Positions 1 to 12,414 of a DNA stretch of 64,000 nucleotides are shown piece by piece. Source of the stretch: Viola odorata (lineage: Eukaryota > Streptophyta > Magnoliopsida > Malpighiales > Violaceae). The notes beneath the pieces were generated by a model, which was not told the DNA's origin, did no database searches, and saw nothing but the letters and a program-made list of their open reading frames with translations. Position 1 is the stretch's first letter; each line of letters opens with the position of its first letter. The translations under genes and the position numbers were made by a program. The DNA lies in contig OY829546.1 in the NCBI GenBank assembly GCA_963691705.1, forward strand, positions 34,814,040 to 34,878,039, read 5' to 3'.

Positions 1-344
1 GATTGCTAACAGAGTACAAATTTAAATGATAGATTTTGAAGTGAAAAACTGATGTGGGATCGAAAGTCCCCATGTACATGCAGTCAATATAAGCGAGAAT
101 TTAAAATCACATGAGCATGGCATTTTAAGCAACTCTTTAAACACGTTATTCATGTGGGTTGATTTTAATTCTAGCACTTCTGTATATCATGCGTACGATT
201 GATATTTACGAAAAGCGTTGAATAAATAAAAAAGAATCGAAAGGCGTACTTTCGAGCGAAGCTTGAAATTAAAACCTACAAAGTGAGAGTATTAGCGATA
301 GCTCAAGAAATTAATAAGCAATTTTATGACTGCGAAAATTTAAA

Positions 345-765
345 TGACAGTTGATTGTATGCGAGCAATGATGGATTTTACGCATACGAGAATTAAATGC
401 TGAGTTTGATAAGTGCAGGAAAATAAATGATGACAGTTGATTGTATGCGAGAAATGATGGATTTAACGCATACGAGAATTAAATGCTGAGTTGATTGCAT
501 GTGAAAAATGATTGATTTTACGCATACGAGATTTAAATGATGACATGATTGCATGCGAGAAATGATTTATTTAATGCATAGGAGAATTAAATGCTGACAT
601 GATTGCATGCGAGAAATGATGGATTTAACGCATACGAAAATTAAATGCTGACATGATTGCATGCGAGAAATGATGGATTTAACGCATACAAAAATTAAAT
701 GCTGAGTTGATTGCATGCGAAAAATGATTTATTTCACGCATACGAAATATAAATGCTGTTTTGAT
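345..765. repeat. Tandem repeat, about 58-bp unit, about 7 copies
   Basis: Successive copies begin with a gttgattg(t/c)atgcgag block and carry a central cgcatacga(g/a) block followed by attaaatgctga. The spacing is 55-61 bases and the copies are imperfect. The array sits in the promoter-distal part of the diverged Ogre-type LTR. Confidence 0.8.
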
Positions 766-879
766 AAGTGTAGAAAAATTAAATGTAGTTGACGATTTAC
801 AAGGAATTAAAACAGTTTCATGATTTGCAGAAAATAAACAGTTGATATTTGCGGAAGAATTTCCAGCAGTATGATAAGT

Positions 880-1055
880 GCGGAATTTAAAACAATTGAT
901 ATTTTGCAGAAAATAAACAGTTTGATATTTGCAGAAGATAAAACAATTGATATTTGCAGAAAATAAACAATTGATATTTGCAGAAAATAAAACAATTGAT
1001 ATTTGCAGAAAATAAACAATTGATATTTGCAGAAAATAAAATAGTTGATATTGCG
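880..1055. repeat. Tandem repeat, about 28-31-bp unit
   Basis: A unit of the form attgatatttgcagaaaataaa is repeated about six times with small indels. Single, more diverged copies occur on either side (790-880 and 1060-1100). The array lies inside the minus-strand LTR. Confidence 0.8.
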
Positions 1056-1830
1056 GAAGAATTTCCAGCAGTTTGCGAAAAATTAAAGCAGTTGATATTT
1101 ACGAGAATTAAAATGCGACCGACCATGTAGGTGGTAAAATGAATAATTGAATTTAAATTGCGGAAATTTAATGTGCGAATAATTTAAACAGTTGATAAGT
1201 ATAGAAAATTAAACAGTTGATAGTACGAAAAATAATCATACGAAGCATACGAATTATTTTTACGGAAAAGCGTCATCCGAAGTCTCGGAAAGAATTGAAA
1301 ATGGGTTGGGCCTGATTTAAAAAGGAAAGGAAAAATTGAAATGGGCCAGGAATAGTGCCTAGCCCAAGGAAATCATTTAAACGGTGATGGGCTTGGCCCA
1401 TCACCCATGCACACGTGAACAGTGCCACGACGCTCGTCTCCTCGACGGCGTCTTGACCATACGAAGCTCGAATTTTATTTCAAAACACACTGAGTTTAAT
1501 TTTGAAAAAATGACAAAACCGTTAATTATCAAAAACTAATTAATTCGCGCAATCTAGCTAACGATTTTTAAAATTGAAAACGTGTATTTAATCTACATCA
1601 TGTATGTGAATTAATGGCATAAAAGAAAGTAATTTATTTGCTCAAGAACAAGCTAAACGAAATTAAAGAAAAAACTTGCTCAAAAATTGAAAATGAGCTA
1701 GAGAGAGAAAGCTCACGTTTCAAACTTTGAACTGGGCAATTGTCGCTCTAAATGAGCAAGCTGATCAAGAGGGAGAGAGAGCAAGTTTTTCTTGCTGAAT
1801 TGGTGCCCGTTTTCCATTGGAGATGGCTTG

Positions 1831-1841
1831 GTATTTATAGG
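1831..1841 (-). promoter_or_regulatory. TATA box of the minus-strand LTR
   Basis: The reverse complement reads CCTATAAATACC in a GC-richer stretch. It has the same wording and relative place as the TATA box of the better preserved LTR at 9897-12414. Confidence 0.55.
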
Positions 1842-2790
1842 ATTTCCGAATCGGTGGAGGCGAGGTGATGACGTCGTTGTGATGACGTCGGGGTGGCGCG
1901 CTGGCGGGTCTACGGGAGTGAGGTGGCGGAGCTAGGGTCGTCGCGATGAAGGTTGACGGGACAGGAAACGGTTTGGAGGCGACGGGAGCAGGCTGCTCGG
2001 TGGCCTGCTCCGCTGCTGTTTACGTCCATGGTGCATGTGCACCATGGTTGATTAATTAGCCAACCGTTGATCTGGTTGACTTTTTTGAGTTGACCAGATC
2101 AACGGTTGTGATCAACTTGTCCTTTATCTTATTTAAATGGCCTCGAGCCGAGTCCTGCGAGCAATCGTTCAGACTTTTCGAACCGACAGTACCTGCGCGT
2201 AGAGAAAAACACGATGAGTCTAACCGTCTACAGCGAGTGACGAGAATTTTTCGTTTAGCGCATTTATTTTCTCGTTCAAAAAGTGTGAAACGTTCGAACG
2301 GAAAATTAAAAACGTTACGCCGAAAATTACACGAAACGCTGTAGACCGTTGCGAGCGGAAAAAAGATAGCAACTAGTTGATGGAAAACATTTTAAAGTCA
2401 AGCTATTGTCCGAGCGAACTTACTCGGGTCCAATAAAAGCTCGAACGAAAATAATAATAAAATAATAAAAATACTAAAAAATGCGCTAAAATATAAAAAA
2501 TCCTGAAATTCATGTGATGACCTAAAACGAAGAAAAAACTAGCAAACGACTGCCGGATAATTAAAAATATAATTTTTAAGGCTGAAAATAATGACGATAA
2601 TAATAATGAAAATACGTGCCGAAAAATTAAAAATACGATTTCGAAAGCTGACGATGCTAACGATGATGTTAAAATGTAACGAAACACTTAAAAATGCTAG
2701 TGACAGTAAATCAACTGAAAATGACTGTAAATTAACTAAATAACAGGAATGCTAAAATTAAGTAAAAATGACGTCAAAATTCGGGTATCA

Positions 2791-4237
2791 ATAGTATGAA
2801 AGGGAGTTTTGGTGGAATTTCACTCTATTAGATGGGTTTTGATGAGAAAGTTGTTGTCTTAAACTCGTCGTGAATCTCTGCCAACGCTGGAAGACCAATC
2901 AAGATTTGGGAAATACGATCATAGAAAGCCCAATGGAGCTGAATTTACATTTCTGTAAGGTATCCGTGTGGAACCATCAACGTCCGAATGGGGTTGTCAC
3001 CGTCCGAGAGGAGTTATCGACATCTGAGTAGAGTCGTTATTGATCAGCGTCTGAGTACAGTTGAATTTAAATTTCTGCATAACAGTATTCAAGTGTAGAC
3101 GTCTAAATGAAGCTGCAAAGTGTCCAAATGGAACCATCATCACCCAAGAGGATCTGAATTTGCATACTTGCAAGGTGTCCAAATGGAGCCATCAACACCC
3201 GAGTGAAGCTGAATTTACATTTCTGCAAGGTGTCCCAGTGGAGCCATGAACGTCTGAATGGAGTTGTCGGTGTCTGAGTAGAGCTGTAATTGGTCAACAT
3301 CCGAGTAGAGTTATCGGCGTCTGAGTAGAGCGTTATTGGTCAACGTCCGAGTAGAGTTGTCGGCGTCTAAGAAGAGCCGTTATTGGTCAACGTCCGAGTG
3401 GAGTTGTCGGCGTCTGAGTAGAGCTGAATTTACGTTTATGCATCGCAGTATTCGAGTGGAGACATCCAAGTGAAGCTGCATTTTACTTTTATGTCATCAA
3501 CATCCTAGTGGCATCAGTGTCGAGTGGAGCTGAATCTACTTTTCTGTCATCAACGTCCAACTGGCATCATCGTCGAATGGACCTTAATTTACTTTTCTGT
3601 CATCAGCATCCCGGTGAGCATCAACGTTTGAACGGAGTTGAATTTACTTTTCTGCAATTTAAAATTCCGCATCAGTGTCCCAATAACATCAGCACCCGAG
3701 TGGAGCTGAATTTACATTTCCCCATCAGCATCCGAGTAAAGCTGAATTTACATTCTTGCAAAGGTGTCCAAATAGAACCATCAGTGTCAAATAAAGCTAA
3801 GTTTACATTTCTGTAATTTACTTCTCTACAACACGACATCCATATGGAGCCGTTTCTTTTTCTAATTTTAGATTTATGTCCTTTCATAACATTCGCACCT
3901 AAGTATAACTGAATTTATGTTTCTGCATCGTAGTATCCGAGTGGAGCCATCAATGCCCGAACGAAATTGAATTTACATTTCCCCATCTTCGTCCGAGTAG
4001 AGCTGAATTTACATTCTTCCAAGGTGTCTGAATGGAGCTATCGGCATCAAATAGAGCTAAGTTTACATTTGCAATTTACTTTCCCGCCACACAACATCCG
4101 AATAGAGTTGTTGCCTTGTTCCTCACATATTATTATGCATTTAGAACTTTTGTGGTACTTGGGGGCAACCGTTTTTACTGCTCATCAAAAATCTCAGTTA
4201 CACTTTATTTTTGATAAGATAGTAAAGAGGGGGCAAC
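2791..4237 (+). mobile_element. Ogre 3' internal (untranslated) region, plus strand
   Basis: This is the plus-strand sequence upstream of the LTR at 4238. Its last 100 bases (4140-4237) match, in reverse complement, the region beside the LTR at 12415. Its first part (2810-2870) likewise matches the reverse complement of 12750-12800. The centre (2930-4080) is a degenerate array of a 40-50-base theme around gagctgaatttacatttctg and gtccgagtggagc. No protein domain is visible. It stops abruptly at 2790 against an LTR terminus. Confidence 0.65.
4225..4237 (+). promoter_or_regulatory. Polypurine tract of plus-strand Ogre
   Basis: The purine run aagagggggcaac directly precedes the LTR start TGTTGCTACCC at 4238. 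The same tract, on the other strand, precedes the LTR at 12414. It primes plus-strand DNA synthesis. Confidence 0.75.
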
Positions 4238-6115
4238 TGTTGCTACCCAAATTTTGACACAATTAAATTAATCATCATCATTATATTTATCATAGCATAT
4301 TCACATTTTTACATCAATCTATTTTCGGCTTTATAATTTTTACTTAATCTCAATCCTATTTTTTTATTACTATTATTTTTGTTTATTTATGTATTTTTAT
4401 TTTTTTAAGTTTCATCTCTTTTCTTGTTCTTGTTCTTTGGTTTTCTTGGTTGTTGTGGGTTTGTTGTTCTGTTTGTGATTAATTTTCAAGTTGGCTCAAG
4501 GAGGTTCGAGGGGTAGATTTGGTCTAATTTGTATGGATATTGGTATGGGTCTATTTTGTATGGGGTAGATTTAGTTGAATCTATTTGTATTTATTTAACG
4601 ACTATGGTTTGTATTTGTCTACTATGGGTACAGGTTGTATTAGATGGGTATGGTTTATATTTAATTGGTATAGGTCTGATTTGTTCTTGGTGTTGTTTTG
4701 GATAGCTGGATTGGTAGAGTGACGGTGGGTGGAAGTGTTTTGTGGAAGAAGATGAAGTCAGCTGGATTGGCTTAGTGAGTCGGGCCATTAGGAGTTGTTC
4801 GTGTTGTTTTTATTTGTGATTGTATGTTTGTAATATTTATTTGTCATTGTTGTTGCTACTAACTAGTCGATGATGCAGGTACCCACTCTCGGAGATCTTA
4901 GTCCTTTTATTTATTGTATGCATGATTATTTAGAATTGCTAAAATTAAAATGAATCAGTTTGCATGAGAAGATAATTTGGTTTAAAACTCCATTTAATTA
5001 ATTTAGTTTGAACTTAGATTAATAGATAAACCACTTTAATAAACTCAATCAACTTAATAATTAATAACTTTAATCAACCCTTATACGAACGAATTAGGAT
5101 AGTAATTAGGCCACTTCTTATACGAACAAACTAGGAAAATAATTGAATAAAATTGAAATAAATGAAAGACTCTCTCAGAGTAGTAAACAAACTTAGAATT
5201 TAACCTTTCCCAATAATTTAGCTCTCTAAATTTATAAGATAGTGAATCACCAAAGAAAACAACCATTCGAAAGCGGAAAGATTGTAATTGGGCCTTAAGC
5301 CCATCACGTGGAAAATACTTCCATAACTAATTTTTCTTTTACAACTAAAATGTCATAATTCATAATTTAAACTTTAATGTTGTATGATCATTTAGAAACT
5401 TTTCCCTTTCGATTAATTGATGGTTGTAGATGACTGTATTTTAATGCTTATCTTGATATGTGTTTGGTGCGTGGCTTCGCCCCAACTCCCTAGTTTTTCT
5501 CTTTTTAACATATTTTCTGCATTCATTTAAAATGGTACTTTGTTAGTTTATGCATATTTAGGACCATCTAGTTAATAGGATTAATCATGCATTGTCCGAT
5601 GATGACAATGAGTCGTTGCTTTAGTAAAAACTAATAAAACTGTAGTAATTTCACTAAATTGATCTTGCATGTAATTGGAGTAATTTTGAACTCAATTTAA
5701 TCGGAATAGGTATGCAACCCACTTTTTTTTTATCTTTCTTAGAGAATTAAAATGTTTATTTCCTTTAACAACTCAACAATTAATTAGGATAAAATCAATC
5801 CAACCAACTTAAGAACTAAAGCGGCGATTCCCCTTGAGGGCTCAATTACTTGTTATTCAACATGATTTTCAAACACCTCTTTTTATAACCGGTAACCTTT
5901 TTAGGATGAGACTCGAGTGCCTAACACCTTCCCGAGTCCATAAATCGACCCCGAACCGTAGTTCTTGGGTTTAGACCCTTTCTTTTAGTGCCTTAGTTTT
6001 TATTTTATTTTCTTTTTTTTCTGACCTTAGGTTTCCCTAAACCTTAGAAATAATAGGGTGGCGACTCCATTGATTGTGTGAGGCTTTTCTTTATCTGAAC
6101 CACTCGCGAGCGACA
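4238..6115 (+). mobile_element. Ogre/Tat 3' LTR, plus strand (1.88 kb)
   Basis: It starts TGTTGCTACCCAAATTTTGA right after a polypurine tract and ends near 6115 with gcgagcgaca. Near its 3' end it carries the block typical of Ogre LTRs (cctaacaccttcccgag, then cgaccccgaacc, then ggtggcgactcc at 6057-6067). The reverse complement of the same block occurs at 9950-10110. No primer-binding site follows it, which fits a 3' LTR. The element's coding part is absent from the window. Confidence 0.75.
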
Positions 6116-6149
6116 GTACCCCTGTGATTTTTAGAGGTTGTGGGGGTAC

Positions 6150-7440
6150 TGTCAATTGAAGTGTAGTGGGTTGATTTGTGGAGGTCTACGTTGGAAATGT
6201 TGGAAGTTGAATGGTGGTTGTTGGGACTAGTTTGATGGGATCTGGTTCTGCTGAGGTTGATTCTATTGCCAGCTAAAGTTCAGATAGTTTTTCCATCAGG
6301 GTTATAGAAGTTAGAGTATGGATTGTTGTTGGAATAGAACTTTTGACCCTGGTGGAGTCCATAAGTTGCATTTAATTGGGCTACTTCATCTGGTTTCACC
6401 ATGTAACAACTGTTTGTGATGTGATCTTGTTGTTGGCATATCCCACATACACTTGTAACTAGACTTGGAGTAACCATATGATTTAGAGTACATGTGGAGA
6501 GATTTTCAACATGTTAGATATATCAGAGAGATATTTTTCTAAATTAATAGAATTCAAACCAGTAGTAAAGATAGATCTCTTTGAAGATATGTTGTTATGG
6601 AAATTGTCAACCATTGTTTAAAGTAGGGTTTTAGCTCTAGTTGGTATTAGATCATGTAGAGCTCCACCGGCAACAGCAACATCTACTCTATCTTTATCCT
6701 TTTGGCACATTCCATCATAGAAGTACTGGACGAGCGCTTGATCTATGACTCTATATGTGGGACAAATATCCTACAGGTCTTTAAACCTCTGATGGTACTC
6801 CCTATAGCTCTTATTCCCAGATTGCCATAAGGTTCTTCCTAGCTACTCCAATCGTGCTAGCATTCCAACACTTGTTGAAGAAGGTTGTTGATATGTCAAC
6901 CCATGAGGTGGTGGTATTATGGGGTAAACTATAGAACCAATTCTTTGTTGAGTCCTTTAGTGACCAAGGAAAAGCTCTCAACTTTGCTCTGTCTATCAGA
7001 ATATTGTAGGGTTTTAAAGTGCCACACTCAAGATGGAGATTCCTAATATGGGTATAGGGATTCTCATTAAAATGTCCACGAAATTTCTTCAGATTGTGGA
7101 TGATGTTGGTTTTAATGGACCAATCATGCTCCACAGGTTGGTATTCAATCCATGAGTATCTAGTTTGCTCAGCCCCTCGATTCAACTCCCTAAGAGTTTG
7201 TTGTTGGGTGGCTTCCATTTCTGGATTTGCTTCTTGGTCTCCGTCTTGGTCAAGATCGTCCTCATCGCCAAGAAAGTATCCAGATGTGAAATTAGAACCT
7301 GATTGTGATCAGGAAGGTTCTGATGGTTCTACTTCTGCTATCTCGTGTATCTTTCTCTTTACTTGCCTACTAATTATGGTCTCAATCCCTGTAATCTCCA
7401 AGTTGTGAGGTGGTAATTCCAAGTTTGAGGAACTAGTCAT
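6150..7440 (-). pseudogene. Athila gag pseudogene
   Basis: The start codon is at 7440-7438. The frame continues through one TGA (about codon 44) to 6811, giving an Athila capsid: a FRGHFNENPYTHIRN-like block, then LRAFPWSLKDSTKNWFYSLP. A frameshift near 6810 moves to a frame with a YREYHQRFKDL block and further stops. At 6477-6280 a CCHC-type knuckle (CGICQQQDHITNSC, final spacing altered) is followed by NNPYSNFYNP, a near-diagnostic Athila motif. The order relative to PBS and LTR is normal. It is plainly inactive. Nothing of pol follows: below 6150 the sequence becomes the plus-strand Ogre LTR, so the element is truncated there. Confidence 0.8.
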
Positions 7441-7473
7441 GAACAAGGAAAACAAAAATCAATATACTGTTAG

Positions 7474-7491
7474 TCCCCAACAATAGTGCCA
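7474..7491 (-). promoter_or_regulatory. Decayed Athila primer-binding site
   Basis: The minus strand reads TGGCACTATTGTTGGGGA, which differs from the usual Athila site (TGGCGCCGTTGCCGGGGA) at five positions, all C-to-T or G-to-A. It lies between LTR and gag as expected. Confidence 0.7.
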
Positions 7492-7493
7492 AA

Positions 7494-8450
7494 ATTTGAT
7501 CGGTCGTCGACACAGTAAAAAATAATAAAGAAATACAACCTAAAACAGTCAACAATAATACTGTAGATAGTAATAAGACGTTTTTCCTTAGGGAAAATGG
7601 TTTGATTTCAGAAATCCTTCAATGACCAATAAAAAGCACTTCAAAAAATAGATAAGGATTTTGTTTAATTAAAACTACAAATTTTAAGAGCAATTAAAGT
7701 AAATTTACATTCCATGTCAATTCTGGGCCAAGAACGAAGATGAGATTTATGATAAATAGTTATAAAATTGATTCCCAATAAAAGCACAAGCGACTTTTGA
7801 TACGTTGCGTTCGATCATCGACTCAAAGATATTCATTCTTAACTTACAGAATTGCTATAAAATCCAGGTATACTTCTTAGGATTCCTATTTCCCTCCTAC
7901 ATCAAACTACCTAAAGAGACACTCTATTAGGTAATCTTAATCAACTAGCACCTTGTTGATTAAAGGGTTTACTAAATTGATTGATTAAGAAAAGGGGAAG
8001 ACAACTCTTGATCTAGGCTCCTCAAATGTCAATCGGGTCTAAATCACATCACTTATTTTCTCTATCTTTCTAAGGATAAGTTGTCTACTTTATCTATCAA
8101 AATTTGAGGTCTCCCATCAGGTTCAAGAACGATTGTTCCTAATCAGATTAAGAAATAGATTGGCCAAATCTAAACCTAACATGAAAAGCAATGACAAGTA
8201 ATCAGAAAACTCGTGAATGCAAGCATAAGAATTATTAAAACGATTAGATCTCATGAAACACTAAGGATCATTACTTTGTTGCCCTTATTAGAAATGAGAG
8301 ACTTAGCTAAACATCACCATAGTTAAAGAAAATGATAAAAATAATTGCATAAGAAATAAATCTGTGTTTCAAAGTTGAAAACGACAGAGGTCGAGAATTT
8401 CTGTTTAGAATGCGGGTTAGAAAACCTCATAGAAGTGATACGATCACGCC
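7494..8450 (-). mobile_element. Athila 5' LTR, minus strand, partial
   Basis: This lies directly upstream of the Athila PBS. Around 7800-8100 it shares a diverged block with the LTR at about 57.3-57.6 kb: a date-like series of intron-less pyrimidine-rich words ending ...caccttg(c/t)tg(g/a)ttaaagggttta. The upper boundary is set only by where the neighbouring Ogre ORF begins (about 8455). The true LTR start is probably lost. Confidence 0.55.
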
Positions 8451-8454
8451 TATA

Positions 8455-9353
8455 TTAGAACTTTTGAAGTATGACACGGTGCCACGAGGACTGGTCATGA
8501 GAAGTATGGCCAAGAAGATGACCATATGTGTTGTGGAAGAGATGGACAAGTAAGAGCATCAATGGGAAGGTCGAGTCTTGACGGTGGTCGCATACCACAC
8601 TGATCATACAAACGGTCAAGAGTTGGGTACAACAAGTGAGCTTTCCCCCCCAGTCCGTCTGCAAAAATCCAAAGTGCGGAAAGTCTCCGCTAGGATGGCT
8701 GTTGTAGGGTTGACTTCATTCCTTTCCATTTCATAAAACACGTTAGCTGCCTCGAAATCAACACATTCTTTTATTTTGGGAAATAAGATTAAATCAGTTA
8801 TGGCGAAGGCTAGGATTCTTGGATGCCTTTTCCCTTGAGTCAAATGAAATTGCTTTACGATGTCCGACCAGTACCAAACGTGCTTCTTGTCCTTCCACCG
8901 GGTTGGAATCCCTACTAGCATGTCTAGGCTTAGCTTGACGTCAGCAGACTCGGGGAGGATATTATGATAAATGCTTGATATTGGGGGAACGAAACATAGT
9001 AGCGCAGTGTACTCCTCTAGAGTAGGGGTTAGATCCAATCCTTGATTAAAAGAGAAGCAACGATAGTAAGGGTCCCAAAACTTCAAAGTCGCTCGGATGC
9101 ACCCTAAATCAACCTTCACATCTATTAATGCCGCGAGTTTCCCTTGTTTGCACTGGAATCGTATTTCTTCCTCTGCGGTTAGCTAGTTCCTCAATTTCCT
9201 AAGTTCCAAAACGTCAAACTCCACCACCTTCATCCCAATCTTGGTTGTAATATCAGGAATAAAAAATGATTTCAACATGTCCCTTTGTTCCAATTGATCG
9301 TTGTAGCTCAAAATCCCAAAAGTATTAAGCGAAAGCATCATGGGTGTTGCCAT
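8455..9353 (-). pseudogene. Ogre additional ORF (ORF1; DUF7745/plant-mobile-domain-like)
   Basis: The start is at 9353 (MATPMM). One in-frame TAG at 9185-9183 is followed by the same frame to 8616. A frameshift near 8650 then moves to the frame holding CTQLLTVCMISVV, which runs to about 8455. The block YRCFSFNQGLDLTPTLEEYTALL, followed by a basic WKDKKHVWYW region, resembles the domain of unknown function (DUF7745-type) found in plants in the extra ORF upstream of gag in Tat/Ogre elements; that assignment is from memory of the family. It lies about 0.5 kb downstream of an Ogre LTR and PBS, as in Ogre. The biochemical role is unknown. The 3' end is cut by the Athila LTR. Confidence 0.65.
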
Positions 9354-9873
9354 TTTTGAGTGAACAAGTAGGGCGGGGCTTTTGCTTGAGAAGTAAAATT
9401 CATGTATTAGCAAACTGAAAAGATGAAATATAAGGACAATACAAATATAAAGTAAAGCCATAACACATAAATACATTGTAACAACAAAATAGATACACGA
9501 ACATGATGCATATGCTAGGGTAACTCCAACTATTTCTAACTGGCTGAAAGGCTCCCGGACGATACCTAAAAAAGGGTCCCTCAGTAAATAGATATGTGAT
9601 TTCTTACTGAATCACCAAGGATTGCATGGCGCTCAACCATTTAGAGGTTCAAGTCCGAGTTAGGGTTCATGAAAGTATACTAAGACACTAGATCCACAGG
9701 GATTCACTAATACCAACCTAATTCTATTTGGAAAATGGCCTGCCGGTAAGGCATTCATGCGAGAAATGCATATGAATAATTCATTAAAGCGAATAAATAA
9801 ACACACAATAATTTATCAAAGCGAGTAAATAAAAATAAACACCTCAAAGAAACAAAAACCGCCTTCGACCTTA

Positions 9874-9893
9874 AGTTCCTAGTGAATTCGCCA
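9874..9893 (-). promoter_or_regulatory. Ogre primer-binding site, tRNA-Arg type
   Basis: The minus strand reads TGGCGAATTCACTAGGAACT, three bases after the LTR end (gcgaca). The Ogre consensus TGGCGACTCCACTGGGGA complements the 3' end of a plant tRNA-Arg (...CCCCAGTGGAGTCGCCA). The copy here has a few mismatches. Confidence 0.7.
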
Positions 9894-9896
9894 AAC

Positions 9897-12414
9897 TGTC
9901 GCACCTCCTTTTGCGAGCAGTTCGGACTGATGTGAGATTAATTGGACTGCCCCGCATAATGCAATGAAGTCACCACCCTATTTATTTCTATAGGTTTAGG
10001 GAAACCTAAGGTCAAAAAAAGAAAGAAAATAAAATAAAAACTAAAGGCACAAAAAGGGGTTTTCACCCGAGAACAATGGTTCGGGGTCGATTTATGTACT
10101 CAGGAAGGTGTTAGGCACCCGAGTCACATCCTTTTAAAAAGGTTAGTGGTTTATAAAGAGAGAGGTGTTGAAACATTTTAAAACAACAAGCAAATGGGCC
10201 CTTAGAGGAATCGCTGCTTTAGCATTTACGTCGGGTCGATTGATTTTTACGGAATCATAACCGCATTTGTTTGTTTTTGCCAAAGCGAGCGCCCACTATC
10301 GTCACCGAGCCATGTATGTTTAATTATTTTTATTTTAGTGATCTAAGCATGCATACTAACAATACCGTTTTAACGATGCGTGCAGAAAACATTTTGGTTT
10401 TTAAAAGACTAAACTGGGGACTAGGGACGAAGTCGCGCACCAAATACATATGCATAAATTAAACATTCATTCATGATAAAATAAAGCGAGCAATTATAGC
10501 AAGTTATATCATGCGAGCAATCACAACAAGTTATATCAGGCGAGCAATTACAACAAGTTTATATCATGTGAGCAATTTATAATTCTAATGATTCTAAATG
10601 TCATGCATACAAACGTACAAAAAGCGTTGAATAAATAAAAGGGGTAAAGGGAAGTGTACTTGATTGACGATCCCCGATCGATCCGTCCCTACAAAACCAA
10701 GATTCAACGATACAAATAAATAATAATACGATAAACAAGCATACAAATATTTTTAGCTAATTACTCAACTAGTTATTACAACAAGTTAAAATAATTACCT
10801 AAATATTACAAATTAGTGGACGAAACTGATTAACAAATTAGTGGACAAAATTAGTGGACAACAAGTTAAAATAATTAACTAACAATTTTACAAAATACAA
10901 ACTAATTATTACAACGAACAAGATAAATAATTTATCAATTTAAACAGAATATTAATAGAAACACGAAATTTAAAACGAACAGTTTAAATAATTATGGCAC
11001 ACAAACAATTAAATAATCATGGCATACGAACGATTTAAATAATCATGGCATACGATAATTAAATAATGCACAAAAATAATGCGGTGCGCTTCTCGGAACA
11101 GTGTATCCTAACGGTCCTCGAATTCCAGCCCAAGACAGACCCAAGGCCTTCCTTGATGGGCCACGGATAGCCCTAGCCCATGACCCTTCTTATTTTTGTT
11201 TAGGCTTGGGACTAGCCAAGCCCATGACTTTCTTTCCCTCCCGACTTCATCTTCTTCCTTGGGTCGCCGGTGCCATTGCCGACGACCAAGGGATAACCAG
11301 ACAACTAAAAAATACCAACAATTCAACCAATAAATTAGCCCAAAACAGACCCAACAATAGCACCAAATAAACCAACCAAACAACAAGCAATTTAATCCAC
11401 AAATAGCAAGCAATTTAATGATTCAAACACAAACGTATTTAAACCAAAAATAAGTAATTAAATAATTAAAATAATAAGTAGTTAAATTGAAGCAAGAACA
11501 ACAAAGTTAACTTGAAAATAAAGCAATTAAAACAAGTTTAAGTAGTTGATTGATTAATTTAAAGCATAAATGAAAATTAATTAAAAAACTAAATAAAATA
11601 CTCACTTTGCTTACTGCCGCTGGAGGGAGACAAAGTGAGAAATTAGGAGGGAGAGTGAATTTTGGTATCCAATTTTAGTTGAAGATTGAGAGGTATTTAT
11701 AGGCGAGCGGCGCGAGTTGATCGTGGAGGGCAAGTCTTGGTTGTGTGGCTAAGGATGGATGGAAGCTTCGGTGATGGGAGGTTTGTGATGATGAATTTGC
11801 TAGGGAGCGATCGAGGAAGACTTGGTCAGGCTGGAGCCAAGGCGGTCGCGCGAGGAACATGACGAGGGAGGATGTGCATGGATATTAATTATCTGGACCG
11901 TTGATCTCGTTTGACTCTTGCTTGGTCAAACAGATCAACGGTGGATGATGAAAAGCCATCTTAGTTCAATTATTTGGTTCGAGCCAACGGTACGAGCGAA
12001 CTCATTTGAAATGTAATAAAATGAAACAAAATAAATAGTAGCTAGTAATCAAAGAAAAAGTTCGATCTATGGCTCTAGAATACTCGCTCGGAACTGATAG
12101 AAGTTCGAACGAAAAAAATGCTAAAGCAAAGCGAACTAAACAAAATAAAATGAAATGACGCGAAAGAAAATAATAATAGATAATATATCATTAATAAATG
12201 AAAGTGTTCGGCCTACGGTCTGAGGAATCCCGCTCGGGACCGATAGAAGTTCAAACAAAAAAATAATAAAATATGAAAAAAAGGAAATGACACGAAACGA
12301 CATAAAACAGAAAAATAACTAGCAAATGATTGACAAAAAATAGAAATGCTATTTGAAAGGTTGATAAATGATATAAAAAAATGTGAAAATGCGTAAAAAA
12401 ATCGAGTAGCAACA
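9897..12414 (-). mobile_element. Ogre/Tat LTR, minus strand (2.5 kb), flanked by both PPT and PBS
   Basis: On the minus strand it runs from TGTTGCTACTCG at 12414 to gcgaca at 9897. It contains a TATA box near 11697, an inverted pair that includes cgttgatctcgtttgac and gtttgacc...gatcaacgg near 11900-11940, and the conserved Ogre LTR 3' block at 9950-10110. A PBS follows at 9893, and a polypurine tract precedes it at 12415. An LTR between a PPT and a PBS belongs to two element bodies at once: the pol remains to its right and the ORF1 copy to its left. Confidence 0.8.
11692..11703 (-). promoter_or_regulatory. TATA box of Ogre LTR
   Basis: The reverse complement reads GCCTATAAATACCTC, about 715 bases from the LTR start. 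It is the only good TATA-like word in this orientation in the LTR's central part. Confidence 0.6.

Larger units (their letters stand above)
1..2790 (-). mobile_element. Diverged Ogre/Tat-type LTR, minus strand, open at left edge
   Basis: On the minus strand this stretch begins at 2790 with TGATACCCGAATTTTGAC, close to the start of the LTRs at 4238 and 12414 (TGTTGCTACCC...). It has a TATA box near 1834. It shares blocks with the LTR at 9897-12414: the supplementary pair around GTTGATCTGGTTGAC near 2065, the arrays of short A-rich codon-like words at 2400-2700, and the aagcgttgaataaataaa block near 215. Its other end lies outside the window. Two tandem arrays have expanded inside it. No coding capacity is seen; the short ORFs here are chance frames in AT-rich repeats. 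Confidence 0.7.

Noticed and set aside
807..1126. Overlapping minus-strand ORFs of 70 and 79 codons rich in Phe, Cys and Ile
   Set aside because: They are periodic translations of the 30-bp tandem repeat; other frames give similar strings.
3061..4257. Several plus-strand ORFs with repeated FTFLQG-like strings
   Set aside because: They are translations of the degenerate Ogre spacer repeat, with no domain.
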